Notes: generated by a model from the sequence alone, not told the origin. A DNA stretch of 64,000 nucleotides from Bidens hawaiensis (GCA_021521415.1 JAIQDT010000234.1:372001-436000), one strand, 5' to 3'. Counted from the first letter of the stretch, positions 1 through 12,222 are shown. Translations and numbers: made by a program.

Positions 1-166
1 ATGCTCCAATATCATAGAGTATGATCTAAAAAAATTCGGATTGGCTCAGTAGTTCAATTTCGATAGAGTCAACTCATAATAAAAATACAATACAATAATA
101 AAAAAAAAGGCATTGTCATTGGTGATTATTTTTATTTTTATTTTTTTACTTAAATTGGCCTCCATG
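1..166. other. AT-rich non-coding flank
   Basis: No ORF, repeat or element edge can be recognised. The stretch is A/T rich with homopolymer runs and ends at a possible LTR terminus at 167. Confidence 0.3.
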
Positions 167-699
167 TGTCACACCCCAACCTAAGGCGAAAATACCGGGG
201 CGTGATCCGATTGCTCACAGCTCAAAGATGCTATCATAATATAAAAGTGTCAATATCTAATTAATTATTTTATTTCAATTATACACACAATATCCAAATA
301 CAATAAACAATTTAAATATACAAATATAAGCTCAAGTAAAGGTTAACTTGATTATATCCTAAGGTCTCGTCTACATGTCCAAACTTCAATCTTCAATACA
401 AGCAACCTGAATATGCGTATAAAATGGAGTTTTGTCAACATAAAGTTGAGTGATAATATCACAAGTTTTGACACAACAATATAAATAAGCATGACGTGAT
501 ACGTGCGGTAAATAAAATCAAACCATAAACAAGTATGTAGACCGTTGCCAAGCGAATCGGTCATTGGTCACCAGCACGAACACCCGCTATGTGATTGATT
601 GAATAGTAATTCCAATATGCCTCGATTGAATGGTAACACAAGTAAGCAAGTAGCACGTATGTTTGATTAAATCACTCACAATAACACGTATGCACTTGT

Positions 700-743
<44 letters not shown>

Positions 744-1550
744 TTAAATACGGATATGTACGCATATGTCCCCAAAACGTTTAGAAAAGTTGGTAAAATA
801 GGGGAATGATAAATTCACTTTAAGCGATTACTAAACGTGATTAAATGAGCTAATGAATATGCGAGTCGTCCACTACATGTCAAACGATATATATAATTCA
901 GAATCTGAGATTTTAGGATATGATAATACAATTAAAAAAGAACTCGTGGCCACTGGAATCAATCCAAACGGACGTTTAGAACTCAAGTTATGTTTGTTTT
1001 AAGATAAATTTTTTAACACAATTTATTAGGTTATCATGCTTGTTAAAAAGGTCATATGTTAAGGAATGTGTAATTATAATATACTTAAATCAACCAATGG
1101 GAGGTTGTGTGACTGAACTATAACCACCCAAAGTTGTTAGAATTGGTATTAGAGAAATCCAAATCAATCCTAATATTTATACTTCACTAAAACTATTTGC
1201 TTACTTAAATTGACATTTTCATGGCAGACATAAAGATATGCATTCTACTTTCTTCTTTGTAATAGGGTAATTCACTTAGGAATGAGGGGTTATTCTCTCC
1301 TATATTATTAAAGCAAGTTAGTCACATACTCATCATAATAATCATCAAGAAATAATGGAGTGGATTCTTGATTTATGATGATAACCTTTAATTATTGATT
1401 TTCTTGTCTAAAAAACTTATCTCTTTGTTCACCTATTTTATATACTTTAAGAAATTGCTTAAAAACCACCTTTAAATGATTATTATCTCTGGTTAATCTA
1501 AAACAAAGATTCATTATTAGAAACTATTTGTGTCCACGAATCGATACTTG
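167..1550 (-). repeat. Probable LTR fragment of an unidentified retrotransposon
   Basis: It opens with TGTCACACCCCAACC at 167. This is the reverse complement of an LTR end (…TGTGACA) like those of the chromoviruses further along, followed by GC-poor sequence without long ORFs. A similar LTR end in the opposite orientation lies at about 4620-4648. No partner LTR or target duplication was found. The right part is cut by the copia LTR at 1551. The boundaries and the LTR identity are inferences; the short ORFs inside look random. Confidence 0.35.
704..740. repeat. (AT)n microsatellite
   Basis: About 18 uninterrupted AT dinucleotides. Confidence 0.95.
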
Positions 1551-2514
1551 TGTTAAGTTTTAACAAGATTATCAAAGTCATAAAATCCCAATTTTATGAA
1601 AAACGCAGCTGAAATTAGTTTTAAATCTTGTTAGTTTATATGTATAAAACCAATTTTTCACAAGCAAAATCCAAGCCCGGATCCAAATACGAAATACATA
1701 CTATCAAACACATGCATGTCAATATAAGTCCATGCATGTCAAGGCTACCTTTCAAGATGACAAATCTGGGTGAAAGAGAGGATGGTTGGAAGGCAAGAAC
1801 TTCAATGGGATGGTCCTCAAGCTTGCATACCCCAAGCCTCCGACAATACACCTTAATTAGCTAGGATTTACACTTGAAAGCACTCCTTCCTTTGGCCGAA
1901 AACCCAAGAGAGAAAAGGAAGAGTTGAGAGTGTTTTGTGTCTTGTGTAATAGTATATTATGTGTGAGAGAGAGAGATAAAAGAGTTATGAAAGGCACCAC
2001 CCAAAGCAACCAATCAACCCTCTTGCATGTACCCACTAAGTTAGATTAAATAATAAAATAAGAGAAGAGGGAGAGAGGGGGTGGGGAGGGGGGGCACCCT
2101 CCTTCCTTTCTTGTTTTTATTATTTTTCATACTTTCCATATATATATGTACCTTGCATTGTGTCACACACAATGCTTTGTATTATACACACTTATATTGT
2201 GTCATACACAACAATAACACATTATAAGTAACATGCTTAATATGTTGTTACTTAACCCTCTTTAACAACAATATGGAATGTTTTCTCTTAAAGTATAAAT
2301 CACCTATATGATTTATTTATTTCACAAGTACATTTTATTTGAAAACCCCTTTCCAAATAACTCAAGTGTTAATATTTATTTGTTATGATCATATCATATA
2401 TAAACAAATATTATTGATATTTGTCTAGCTTGTTATTGGGTATAACACGACTTGGATCCTGACGTACTAGCCACATCAATAATAATATGTGTCTTGGGCG
2501 TACCGAGTCCAACA
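1551..2514 (-). repeat. Copia 3' LTR (broken copy, family of element D)
   Basis: This 964-bp segment starts TGTTAAGTTTTAACAAG and ends GAGTCCAACA. It aligns along its length with the two LTRs of element D (51555-52520 and 58809-59778). Its sequence is clearly more diverged than those two are from each other, so this copy is older. The matching LTR on the other side is missing. Confidence 0.85.
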
Positions 2515-4571
2515 ATCTCCCACTTGCACAAGATACATAGAAGATTGATGCAAGTAGCAAATACCGCCTAAGTACGGTTTACTACCCCTAATACTCATGA
2601 TGAAGTGCCATTCAATAACATCATCCCCTTCAAGTCCCTTACTTGAAATGATTTAGGTGAATCTATCATTTATCCTTTTGCCACAGATGTCATGTCAAAT
2701 CCAGAGACACAGAGTGATCATTCTCTGTTGATTTAACTTATTAGGCCTTAGACATCTTACTGTCACAAAAGATCTCTAGACGGTCCTTTTGCCACAGCTC
2801 CCTCGTTGTCACAAAAGATCTCTAGAGGGTCCTGAATGGTACGGACCATCCCTAGGTCGGCAATGAATTTCCTTATCCACGCAGCTTCTTGAGCTGCCAA
2901 TGATGCGGCGATGTATTCCGATTCTGTATTGGAAAATGCTACCACATCTTGTTTTGAGCTCTTCCAAGAGACTGCCCCACCATTCATAACGAAAACATAT
3001 CCCTATTGTGATCGAGAATCATCTCGATCGGTTTGGAAACTCGCATCCGTGTAACCCTTTACAACGAGTTCCTCCTCACACGAACCGTATATTAGAAACA
3101 TGTCCTTAGTCCTTCTAAGGTATTTCAATATACTCTTAACCGTCATCCAATGGCTACTTCCCGGATTATGTTGGAATCTACTTGTCATGCTTAAAGCGCA
3201 TGATACATCCGGTCTAGTGCATACCATTGCATACATGATGGATCCAATAGCCGATGCGTATGGGATCCCATTCATTCTATCTTGCTCTTCCTTCGAGCTT
3301 GGACATTGAGACGCACTCAATATCGTTCCTCTTTGAATAGGTACCAAACCTTTCTTAGAGTTCTCCATCTTGAACCTCTTCAAGATTTTGTCAACGTATG
3401 CACTTTGGTTTAAACCTATCAACTGCCTTGATCTATCCCTATAGATCTTTATTCCCAAAATATAGGCGGTTTCACCAAGATCCTTGATAGAAAAACAACT
3501 TCCAAGCTATGCTTTTACACCTTCCATGGTTGGAATGTCATTTCCAAATAGTAGTATGTCATCAAGATACAATACTAAGACGGTAATGATGCTCCCACTA
3601 GCTTTCTTATACACACAAGCTTCAACACCATTTTTGATGAATCCCAATTTCTTAACTTCTTCATCAAAATGGTGATTCCATATTCTAGATGCTTGTTTCA
3701 ATCCATAGATTGATTTCTTTAACTTGCATACTTTGTTAGGATGTTGTGGATCGACAAAACCTTCGGGTTGAATCATATAGACATCTTCCTCAAGATGCCC
3801 ATTTAGAAAAGCGGTTTTGACATCCATTTGCCATATCTCATATTCATAATGTGCGGTATGGCAAACAATATCCTAATAGAATTTAGCATTGCTACGGGAG
3901 AAAAAGTTTCATCATAGTCAACCCCTTGAGTTTGAGTGAAACCTTTTGCTACAAGTCTTACTTTATAAGTATCCAAGTTTCCATGCATATCGGTTTTCTT
4001 CTTGAAAACCCACTAACTTCCAACCGGTTTGGAATTAAGAGGTGATACAACCAAATCCCATACTTGGTTGTCATGCATGGATTGCATCTCAACGTTCATG
4101 GCTTCATGCCATTTGTCACAATCGGATTGTGACATTGCATCACGGTATGTGGTGGGTTCATCTGAATCTACCGCATAGCATCCATCCATGAAAAATCCAT
4201 ATCTACTGGATTTGCGAATGTTTTATGTGTTTTGATCAACCATTTGATCATTTTCAACATCCTCTTGTTGATTGCTAGTATCAACCAAACGTGTATCTTG
4301 TGGTTCTCGATCCTCCTCGAGTTCCACCGTTCTACTAGTACCTTTCATAAGGAAATTAGTGTCCAAGAACTCGGTCTTTCGAGCAACAAATACCTTTTGC
4401 TCGGTTGGGTTGTAGGAATAATATTCCTTAGAAACTTTGGGATATCCTACAAAGATACACTTAGTGGATCGACTTTCAAGTTTGTTTTGGGTGTTGTTCT
4501 TGACATAAGCCTCACAACCCCATACCTTTAAATATGATAATGATGGAGCCCTTCCATTCTATATTTCAAAA
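2515..4571 (-). pseudogene. Copia pol remnant (integrase end, RT, RNase H)
   Basis: Read on the minus strand, this is the reverse transcriptase and RNase H part of a Ty1/copia polyprotein. Recognisable pieces are the [16 protein letters not shown] block near 3800, the YLDDILLFG polymerase motif near 3560 (YVDD in element D), the YTDASFQTD RNase H block near 3040, and the SWKSSKQ and ESEYIAA blocks near 2900. At least four frame changes split it. About 700 bp of the 3' untranslated region present in element D is missing, and at the junction a roughly 20-bp piece beginning TGTCACAAAAGATCTCTAG occurs twice (near 2762 and 2809). Homology to D stops near 4571, so gag, protease and most of integrase are lost. 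It is dead, but the family assignment is firm. Confidence 0.9.
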
Positions 4572-4648
4572 CAGTATGATAGTGTCTTATAAGATGTGAT
4601 CCAATAATTTTCACCCAAGAATATTCCGCCGTAGGTTAGGGTGTGACA
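4572..4648 (+). repeat. LTR 3'-end scrap
   Basis: It ends …TAGGTTAGGGTGTGACA and resembles the reverse complement of the sequence starting at 167. It sits between the copia remnant and the Tat-like fragment. Its nature as the end of an LTR is inferred from this match and the TGTGACA terminus. Confidence 0.4.
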
Positions 4649-4704
4649 CGGATGGCATATGCGAATCCATGGCCCTCGGGATTAGTAAGTCTCAGTCCAG
4701 AGTG
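4649..4704 (-). pseudogene. Tat-like RNase H fragment, downstream half
   Basis: The minus strand reads GLRLTNPEGHGFAYAIR. This continues in frame from the RNase H segment at 34578-34897 once the inserted DNA and its 8-bp duplication are removed. The sequence is typical of the second RNase H domain of Tat/Ogre-type Ty3/gypsy elements. Confidence 0.75.
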
Positions 4705-4867
4705 CATTGTTTTAAAAACCGGTTCAAAACGGCCGGTTGAACCGCTTAAACCGGATTTCGCATAGAAGGCCGGTATTTTGAACCCGGTATTTTTGGCCGG
4801 TTTGCTAGAACATCGTACAAGTGGTTTTTTCTAAAATACCGGTTTTTACCGGCAAACCGGTTTTATG
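4705..4867. mobile_element. hAT-like MITE, left part
   Basis: The terminal inverted repeat CATTGTTTTAAAAACCGG matches the reverse complement of the right end at 34577 (CAGTGTTTTAAAAACCG). The flanking 8-bp sequences are CCAGAGTG (4697-4704) and CCAGCGTG (34578-34585), 7 of 8 identical, as expected of hAT transposons. The interior is rich in CCGG and AACCGGTT palindromes and has no ORF. The total length without insertions is about 490 bp. Element A interrupts it at 4868. Confidence 0.75.
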
Positions 4868-7086
4868 TGTGACATTCGTGACAAAACCGGATACACCTTA
4901 GTTCTTACAAACTCGAATAAGTGTTTAACCGTTTATTGCATAGCAAGCAAACGAATAACCGAACGGGTCTGGTTATGAACCGGATATCCCGAGGGGCCAT
5001 CTATAAGTGTTATATGTTTAATATACGCTAAAATATTAATAATATGGCCTTAGTTCGATAGCAAACAAGTTAAACGAAAACATGCTCATTTAACTACCTG
5101 CTATAGATTTAAACGCGAAAGATAGCTACAAACCAAGCATTATATCTTCCGTTAAGCCGAAAAAGACTTACCAAACACTTATTTGAAATGTTTTAAGCGA
5201 TCCGTGAAAATATTTTTGATTTTTACAAACATATAGTATGTTTTTATAATTTTACACAAAACTAGCCGAAAAACACTCGTTTTTGCACTGTTTAACGCAC
5301 CCGATAAGTTTTTAGCGCCAAAAACCGAACCTGAAATAAATTTGGGGTCGAGATTTCACGTTTGGGCATGCAAAACGAGAGTGATGGGCCAACAGTGGGC
5401 CCAAAGGGTGCCCAACAAGCCCAGCCCGCCAAAGTTGAATAAAACTTTTTTTATTATTAATTTGGTTTCCTTTAAAACCAAGAAAGCTTAGATATTTTCA
5501 AATCATTTTCCAGAACTTATACTATCAAACATCTGCTGTTCTTCATGGAAACTAGCCAAAACTTAAGGTATTTAGCAATTTTAATCAATTTTAACTTGAT
5601 TTAATCATGTTTAATTACTTATAAACATAGTTTGATTACCAAAAATCACTCCTAACCATGCAAAAAACCTAAATATTGTTCAAAAATATGGTTTGATCAT
5701 ACACATGGTTAGGAACCTGGTTTGATAGTTTTTTTGGACATAAACACGGATTAAAGGGTTGAAACGGCGTTTTTACGGTTCAAAAGTTCGTTTTTGTGCA
5801 CTAGACGAAACCCTAAGTTAAGGGCTGTTATGTTGATGAAACATTGCTTGGTTTGTGATATAGGACTTGTATCTAGCCTACATAGGAGTAAAAGAGCTTG
5901 AAAAGTTGATTAGAAAGGCGGAAACGAACCAAAACCGCTAAGGTAATGCTGAAACACTTTCTTACGGGCTGTTTAGGTTAAGGTTGTGATGTGCATACTA
6001 TTAGGCCTTTAAATTTTTCAGGGACATCAGGGACCATGTCATTGAGTCCCTGTTCAACTCTGGTAATTTTTCAACCATCCGAGAATATTTGGCGAATTTA
6101 TTACCGAATTGGGACGTTTAATGGTGAAAAATAGTTAACACGCTCCAAAAAATATGAAATTTTTTTGGGAACTCAGATTTAATGTATTTTGATCACATAT
6201 AAATTTTGGGATCATTTGGAGAAGCCTAAGGTGTTTTGTGTGTATGCGTTCTTGTGAATTTTTAAAGCCGAATTTGGACCGAAAAGAATATTGCATGAGC
6301 TTTTTACACTCTGTAATTGATACAGGTTGTTTTGAGACATAAATTGGATATTTAGGAATTTTGGTGGAATTTTTGGAAATTGTTTGGAATAAACGGACGA
6401 TTTTCAGGCGAAATATAGCTGATAAAATGAATTTTATAAATTAATATGTTAGTAAATAATTCCATAAATATTTTTATAAAAATCTAAATATTTTAATTGA
6501 TAAGTGGCTAAATTTTCATAATTTAATGATTAACGGTTAATTAATTATGCTAATTTGAAGATTAAACCAATTAAGTTTTTATAAAAATCGGCAAGTTCGC
6601 GACTAACGAACCTGCGGGAATATCAAAACACCAAGAGTGATCAAAAATCATATTTTTGGATTAATTAAGTAAAAACGAACTTTTTTATGAGAAACCTGGA
6701 CAATCCGGATAGATTGTGCGCGTTTTTTCTTAAATCAAACTGAATAAACGGAAACGTGCCCCGAGGCTAATCCGGTACCCCAGTATGTGATCCTTCTTTA
6801 TAACTTAATCATTTTATTAACCAATACATTTACCAAAGCTTATTTCCCCATAATTGTTTTTCTGAACGCGTAAACGAACAACTTGGCCCAGCTGGGAAAA
6901 CGAGAATCTGAGCCAAGTTCGGTTTTAAGTATTAGACATTAAACAATATCACAACCTAAGCCTATTGCCACTTTCTGGGCGTTCCAGCTATACCCAGATT
7001 AGTTATACAGCCCAGTTTAGTACTGAGATTATAATAATATTAAAATATTAATATTATTATAATATGGACTAAAGGGACTAAGTGAT
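4868..7086 (+). repeat. Element A 5' LTR, first part
   Basis: It begins TGTGACATTCGTGACAAAAC and is nearly collinear with 30662-32878. Element B interrupts it; 7082-7086 (GTGAT) is the left target duplication of B. A 15-bp perfect inverted repeat lies at 7028-7063. Confidence 0.93.
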
Positions 7087-7356
7087 TGTCACACCCCGAC
7101 TAGCACAACGCGGAAGCGTAAAACATGAATGTAACAGACACCTCTGGTATCAACACATTGTTTATAAAGAAACATTACAAACTAATTTACAATATATTAC
7201 ATTTCTTTGTTCTATCATTGTTTTACAGTCTAGGTGATACAAACAAAACTAATTCGTTAACTAAACGTTCTTACTACTAACACCCTTGCCTCTATTCACA
7301 TAGCATCAACCACACACCTTGGGCAAGTAACAGATCACCAAATCATTCTGATTTGT
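7087..7356 (-). repeat. Element B 3' LTR, terminal piece
   Basis: It is nearly identical to 9172-9441 of the other LTR, then breaks off at the deletion junction. Confidence 0.92.
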
Positions 7357-7533
7357 AACTGTTTCATTGTTGGTTGGGGGAGCATTATTGATTTGTTGCT
7401 GGTTTGTTTGTATATTGGCATTAACACTAGCAGTTACTTGTGTTACAATAAGTGTGATTACTGCCTACATTTGCCGAGCAATCATCTCGGCTATTTCTGC
7501 CTCAGTCATAGGGTTTGCTTTCTTTGTGGCCAA
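7357..7533 (-). pseudogene. Element B gag N-terminus remnant
   Basis: The minus strand encodes a peptide with EAEIAEMIARQM, matching the start of gag in element A (KADIAEMIARQL). The expected ATG is TTG at about 7531, and a TAG follows the conserved QM a few codons in. Only the first ~60 codons remain before the deletion junction. In full elements this region leads into the capsid part of gag, which packages the RNA. Confidence 0.75.
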
Positions 7534-7935
7534 TCTATAATGATAAACAAATATAAGCCAATTAGTACTAATTCCAGTCTACGGCACTGTGTAATAATAA
7601 TCACAATAAATGTTGTACAGGTAAACCTGATAACATACTAACATTTCACAAATTGTTCTGTACATTGATAATAAAAGGTACATAGACTTATCCTGATAAA
7701 GGCTAGTGCTTGCATGTATATATCAAAATCTGTTACTAAGTGACTGTTAGACTTAACCCTATAAGGGTCAGTGCTTGTAATAATGTACAAAATTGTGCTC
7801 CACGTTAACTTAACATACTACTATATACATACATGGAGTATCAAAAGATCATGTACACATAATTGTAATATTCTGCATCTATCCATACAGACGATAGGCT
7901 AGTCACAAACATAAAAATAACAGCACCGTAATCAC
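7534..7935 (-). other. Spacer between ORF0 and gag in element B
   Basis: About 400 bp without an ORF of note. Repeated phrases such as CCTATAAGGGTCAGTGCTTG recur here and near 24543 in element C, so the leader is partly conserved between the two elements. Confidence 0.5.
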
Positions 7936-8492
7936 CTAGTAACAGTTCCACAGCCAAACTATCACCCTATCAAAACACCAGTGGTGGTAGGCATCTGACT
8001 GCTTCAAGTTCAGTACTATCTGATGTAACGTCGATAAGTAATGGGTCACGTCCCTCCTCTCCTGGTTAATGTTAGCTATGGCTATCGAGTGGTCTATCAC
8101 ACGGTCAGTCAGGACAGCCATCCAAGAGTTGTTTCCTGTGTTTGGGAGGTCAGGGAGAGGGGTAGGTATAGTCAATGAACGGGAAGATGAAGTGTCTGTC
8201 CTAGGGCGTGAAGGTCCTCTCCCTTCGTGGGTAGATCTGAATGGAATCGAGGTAGGGTCAATCGGGGTTACCCGAATACGAGCAGTCTGTCGGACTCGCG
8301 CAGTAGCTGAAGTCGTCGGCGACAGGTGAATGGGTGGAGTGGGTGATCGGGCTACTCTAGCAGGTGAACGATACTGACTGTTAACTTCGTTTTGATTCCT
8401 GCGTGGTGACCTGGGTGGATAACTATCACATCTGTATCCGGACAGATCAGACACATTCCTGGGTAGCTCTCTACAAATAACTTCTTCTTCCG

Positions 8493-8526
<34 letters not shown>

Positions 8527-8628
8527 CAGTTCCTCCTCTTCTGGATTCTCCTCGGATTCCTCCTCTGGATCCTCCTCAACAGAGATTACCGGTTCTTCTT
8601 CCGGAACGTACTCGTTATTTCTTGACAT
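7936..8628 (-). CDS. ORF0: extra protein upstream of gag (element B)
   Basis: This 230-codon frame lies between the primer binding site and gag, in gag orientation. I chose the second ATG (MSRNNEY at 8628) because it aligns with the ORF0 starts of C and A. Order: acidic block with a run of about 11 Glu (residues ~5-50), Arg/Pro/Ser-rich middle with RVARSPTPP, then a compact C-terminal region starting WMAVLTDRVIDHSIA, whose counterpart in C is WIRVLTEQVVEHTIA. The TAG at 7938-7936 falls just before ten hydrophobic residues in the same frame, where C has a long hydrophobic tail, so this copy probably lost its membrane-like end. The function is unknown. Extra ORFs before gag are known in Ogre/Tat elements, but I see no similarity I can assert. 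The ORF and its conservation are seen; a role is not. Confidence 0.75.
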
Positions 8629-9154
8629 GACTCTGCACAAAGGTTAGTTATAAGAATAATATCTATTGCTAGCGCTAACGATTGTCGAAAAGATTAATTA
8701 GTTAAGCCAAATTTGATATTAATTATATTAGAATATAATATTAGTTTTTTTAAAATTTTAATTATTATTATTATTATTTAAATCAATACTGAATATAATA
8801 TTCATAGTAAAATTTACCGTCATCAACAGTATCGTACGTACACGTATTCATACACCTTGTTCCACATAAGCAGATACGAGTGTTACATATATATATACTT
8901 TCACATTACCTTTAATACACATATGTTGCCACTTTTACCTAACCACATGTTCCGCGACTTCTCCCCGAATTCCCTCGTAAAAGCAAGTCTGTAACTATGT
9001 TCCGGACCACAATAACTCACTTGCCCTACAAGTTCATCCCGACATCCATCAGTATATACTATTAAATTATTATTTAAATATTTTCCAGAGTTAATCGAGC
9101 CTACGGTTATATTTTAGGTACCCTAAGGGATAACCTAATCCTTTATAACCAATG
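8629..9154 (-). other. Element B untranslated leader
   Basis: AT-rich leader between the primer binding site and ORF0. Around 8930-9060 a block including TTCCGGACCACAATAACTCAC matches the leaders of C (25530) and A (13870), so it is ancestral and may hold packaging or translation signals. No other feature is seen. Confidence 0.5.
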
Positions 9155-9166
9155 GCTTTGATACCA
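9155..9166 (-). other. Primer binding site, element B
   Basis: The minus strand reads TGGTATCAAAGC, the initiator-Met tRNA complement (TGGTATCAGAGC) with one change, five bases inside the 5' LTR. Confidence 0.85.
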
Positions 9167-9171
9167 ACTTC

Positions 9172-12100
9172 TGTCACACCCCGACTAGCACAATGCGGAA
9201 GCGTAAAACGGGAATGTAACAGACACCTCCGGTATCAACACATTGTTTATAAAGAAACATTACAAACTAATTTACAATATATTACATTTCTTTGTTCTAT
9301 CATTGTTTTACAGTCTAGGTGATACAAACAAAACTAGTTCGTTAACTAAACGTTCTTACTACTAACACCCTTGCCTTTATTCACATAGCATCAACCACAC
9401 ACCTTGGGCAAGTAACAGATCACCAAATCATTATGATTTAGGTACACCTGAAAAGCAGTTTAAAAGGGGTCAACTGCTAGAGTTGGTGAGTTTCACGAGT
9501 TTCAAGAAAACAGTAATGAGTATTCACAAGTTAACACTTGTAATGATGAAATAAGTATGTATGTTTGTATATGATGTAATTATGCTAAGCTACAGTGAAG
9601 CCTTGACTGTATGTGCTGCGTCCATCCATTTCCCACGCTCCATCAACCACTGTGGCTCCTTTCCGCCCACAACATGCCCCGGTAGCTATGTCTAACACTA
9701 CATAGCCTGTTTGTATAAATATGGTCATGTATAAACGGCGCTATGTGACACGGCAACCAGGCCGATTCCATTTGGGTTTGTCAAACCAATAGTACTATTC
9801 ACAAGCCACCGGCTCGAAGTTAATCACTGTGATCGTGGGGACTTTCATGTGTTAGCACTTAGATAATTCACATCAATACATGTTTCAGGTATGTATATGT
9901 AATCAAACATGCTTTTCACCCCAAAAGTTCGTAAAACAATTTAAAAGTGGGGTCATGAAACTCACTGTTTAGTAGATAATCAGTACTGTATCAGCTCGTA
10001 GTTTGTTCGGTCCGCTTAGCGGTAGTTCCTATAATCAGTATTATAATAACATTAATATTTTAATATTATTATAATCTCAATACTAAACTGGGCTGTATAA
10101 CTAATCTGGGTATATCTGGAATGCCCAGAAAGTGGCAATAGGCTTATGTTGTGATGTTGTTCAATGTCTAATACTTAAAACTGAACTTGGCTCAGATTCC
10201 CGTTTTCCCAGCTGGGGCAAGTTGTTCGTTTACGCGTTCAGAAAGCAGTTACGGGAAAATAAGCTTTGGTAAACGTATTGGTTAATAAAATTTATTAAGT
10301 TATAAAGAAGGATCACATACTGGGGTCCCGAATTAGCCACGGGGCCCGTTTCCGTTTATTCAGTTTGATTTAAGAAGAAACGAGCACAATCCATCCGAAT
10401 TGTCCAGGTTTTTCATAGAAAAGTTCTTTTTATTAGTTAATTAGTCCAAAAATAAGATTTTTGATCACTCTTGGTGTTTTGATATTCCTGCAGGTTCGCT
10501 AGTCGCGAACTTGCCGGTTTTTATAAAAACTTAATTTGTTTAATATTCAAATTAGCATAATTAATTAACCGTTAATCATTAAATTATGAAAATTTAGCCA
10601 CTTATCAATTGAAATATGTTGATTTTAATAAAAATATTTATGGAATTAATTACTGATTTATTAATTTATAAAAATTTATTTTATCAGCTATATTTCGCCT
10701 GAAAATCGTCCGTTTACCCCAAAAAATTTCCAAAAATTCCACAAAAATTCCTGAATACTCAAATCATGTCCCAAAACAACCTGTATCAATTTCGAAATGT
10801 AAAAAGTTTGTGCGATATTCATTTCGGTCCAAATTCGGCTATAAAAATTCACACGAACGCATGTACACAAAACACCTTTAGACGATCCCAAAATTCATAT
10901 GTGATCAAAATACATCAAATCTGAGTTCCCAGAAAATTTTCATAATTTTTGAAGTAATTTAGCTATTTTTCCCAAATAAACGTCCCAATTTGGTAATAAA
11001 TTCACCAAATATTCTCGGACGGTTAAAAAATTACCAAATTTGAACAGGGACTCATTGACATGGTCCCTAATGTCCCTGCAAAATTTCAAGGCCTAACAAT
11101 ATGCACATCACAACCTTAACCTAAACAACCCGTAAGCGAGTGTTTCGGCATTACCTTAGCGGGTCTGGTTCGTTTCTGACTTTCTAATCAAGTTTACAGG
11201 TTCTTGTGCTTCTATTAAAGCTAGATACAAGTCCTATATCACAAACCAAGCAATTTTTCATCAACATAACAGCCCTTAACATAGGGTTTCGGCTAGTGCA
11301 CAAAAAAGAACTTTTGAACCATAAAAACGCCGTTTCAACCCTTTAATCCGTGTTTATGGCCAAAAAAATTTATGTTTCTGATTTGAAACTAGGTTTAACA
11401 TCAAAGTATGTTTTTGAATGATTTTTGAGAGTTTTACATGGTTAACTATGATTTTTAACAATCAAGACATGTTTATATGTTGTTAAATGAGTTTAAACAA
11501 GCCGAAAATCGATTATTTAAGACCTCTTTACCTTGTTTCTTGCTGGTTTTGGCAGAAGAAGAAGAGTTCCAGAAGTTGAATATGGAAAATTGTGTGAAAA
11601 TATCTAAAATCTAGTTTATATGTGAAAGGAAAATAAAGGGGGGGGGGGGTGGGGTGGCGGCCGGAACTCCATGGGCCCATGTTGGGCCCATTTTGGCCCA
11701 AGTTTCTGATTTCTTAAGCCAAAATACAAAAATCCCGGTCCAATTTTAGTTCGGGTTCGGTTTTTGGCGCGAAAAACTTATCGGGTGCGTTAAACAGCGC
11801 GAAAACGAGTGTTTTTCGGCTAGTTTTGTGTAAAATTATAAAAACATACTATATGTTTGTAAAAATCAAAAATATTTTCATGGATCGCTTAAAACATTTC
11901 AAGTAAGTGTTTGGTAAGTCTTTTTCGGTTTAACGGATGATACAATGCTTGGTTTGTAACTATCTTTTGCGTTTAAATCTATAGCGGGTAGTTAAACGAG
12001 CATGTTTTCGTTTAACTTGTTTGCTATCAAACTAAGACCATATTTCTAATATTTTAGCTTGTATAGATCGTATATCACTTATATATGCCCCCCCCGAGAT

Positions 12101-12217
12101 ATCTGGGTCATAACCTGACCCGTTCGGTTAATCGTTCGTTTGTTACGCAAAAGGCGTTTATTTGCTTAATTGGTAAGTACGTACTGAGGTGTACCTTGTT
12201 TTGGCTCAAATGTCACA
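9172..12217 (-). repeat. Element B 5' LTR
   Basis: A 3046-bp LTR that ends TGTGACA and begins TGTGACATTTGAGCC in element orientation. It is the same subfamily as element E's LTR and more distant from A's. It has the conserved hairpin GCTATGT…ACATAGC at 9685-9706, the AATAGTACTATT block near 9787, the A/T palindrome at 10040-10075 (one mismatch), and a G run near 11637. Confidence 0.93.
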
Positions 12218-12222
12218 GTGAT

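Larger units (their letters stand above)
7087..12217 (-). mobile_element. Element B: internally deleted chromovirus
   Basis: It is bounded by the duplication GTGAT (7082-7086 and 12218-12222). Reading right to left it has a full 5' LTR (9172-12217), a primer binding site, the extra ORF0, the first codons of gag, and then only the last ~270 bp of the 3' LTR. Most of gag, all of pol and most of the 3' LTR (more than 5 kb if it resembled C) were lost in one deletion with a junction near 7356. Without gag or pol it depended on other elements or was cut down after insertion. Confidence 0.92.
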
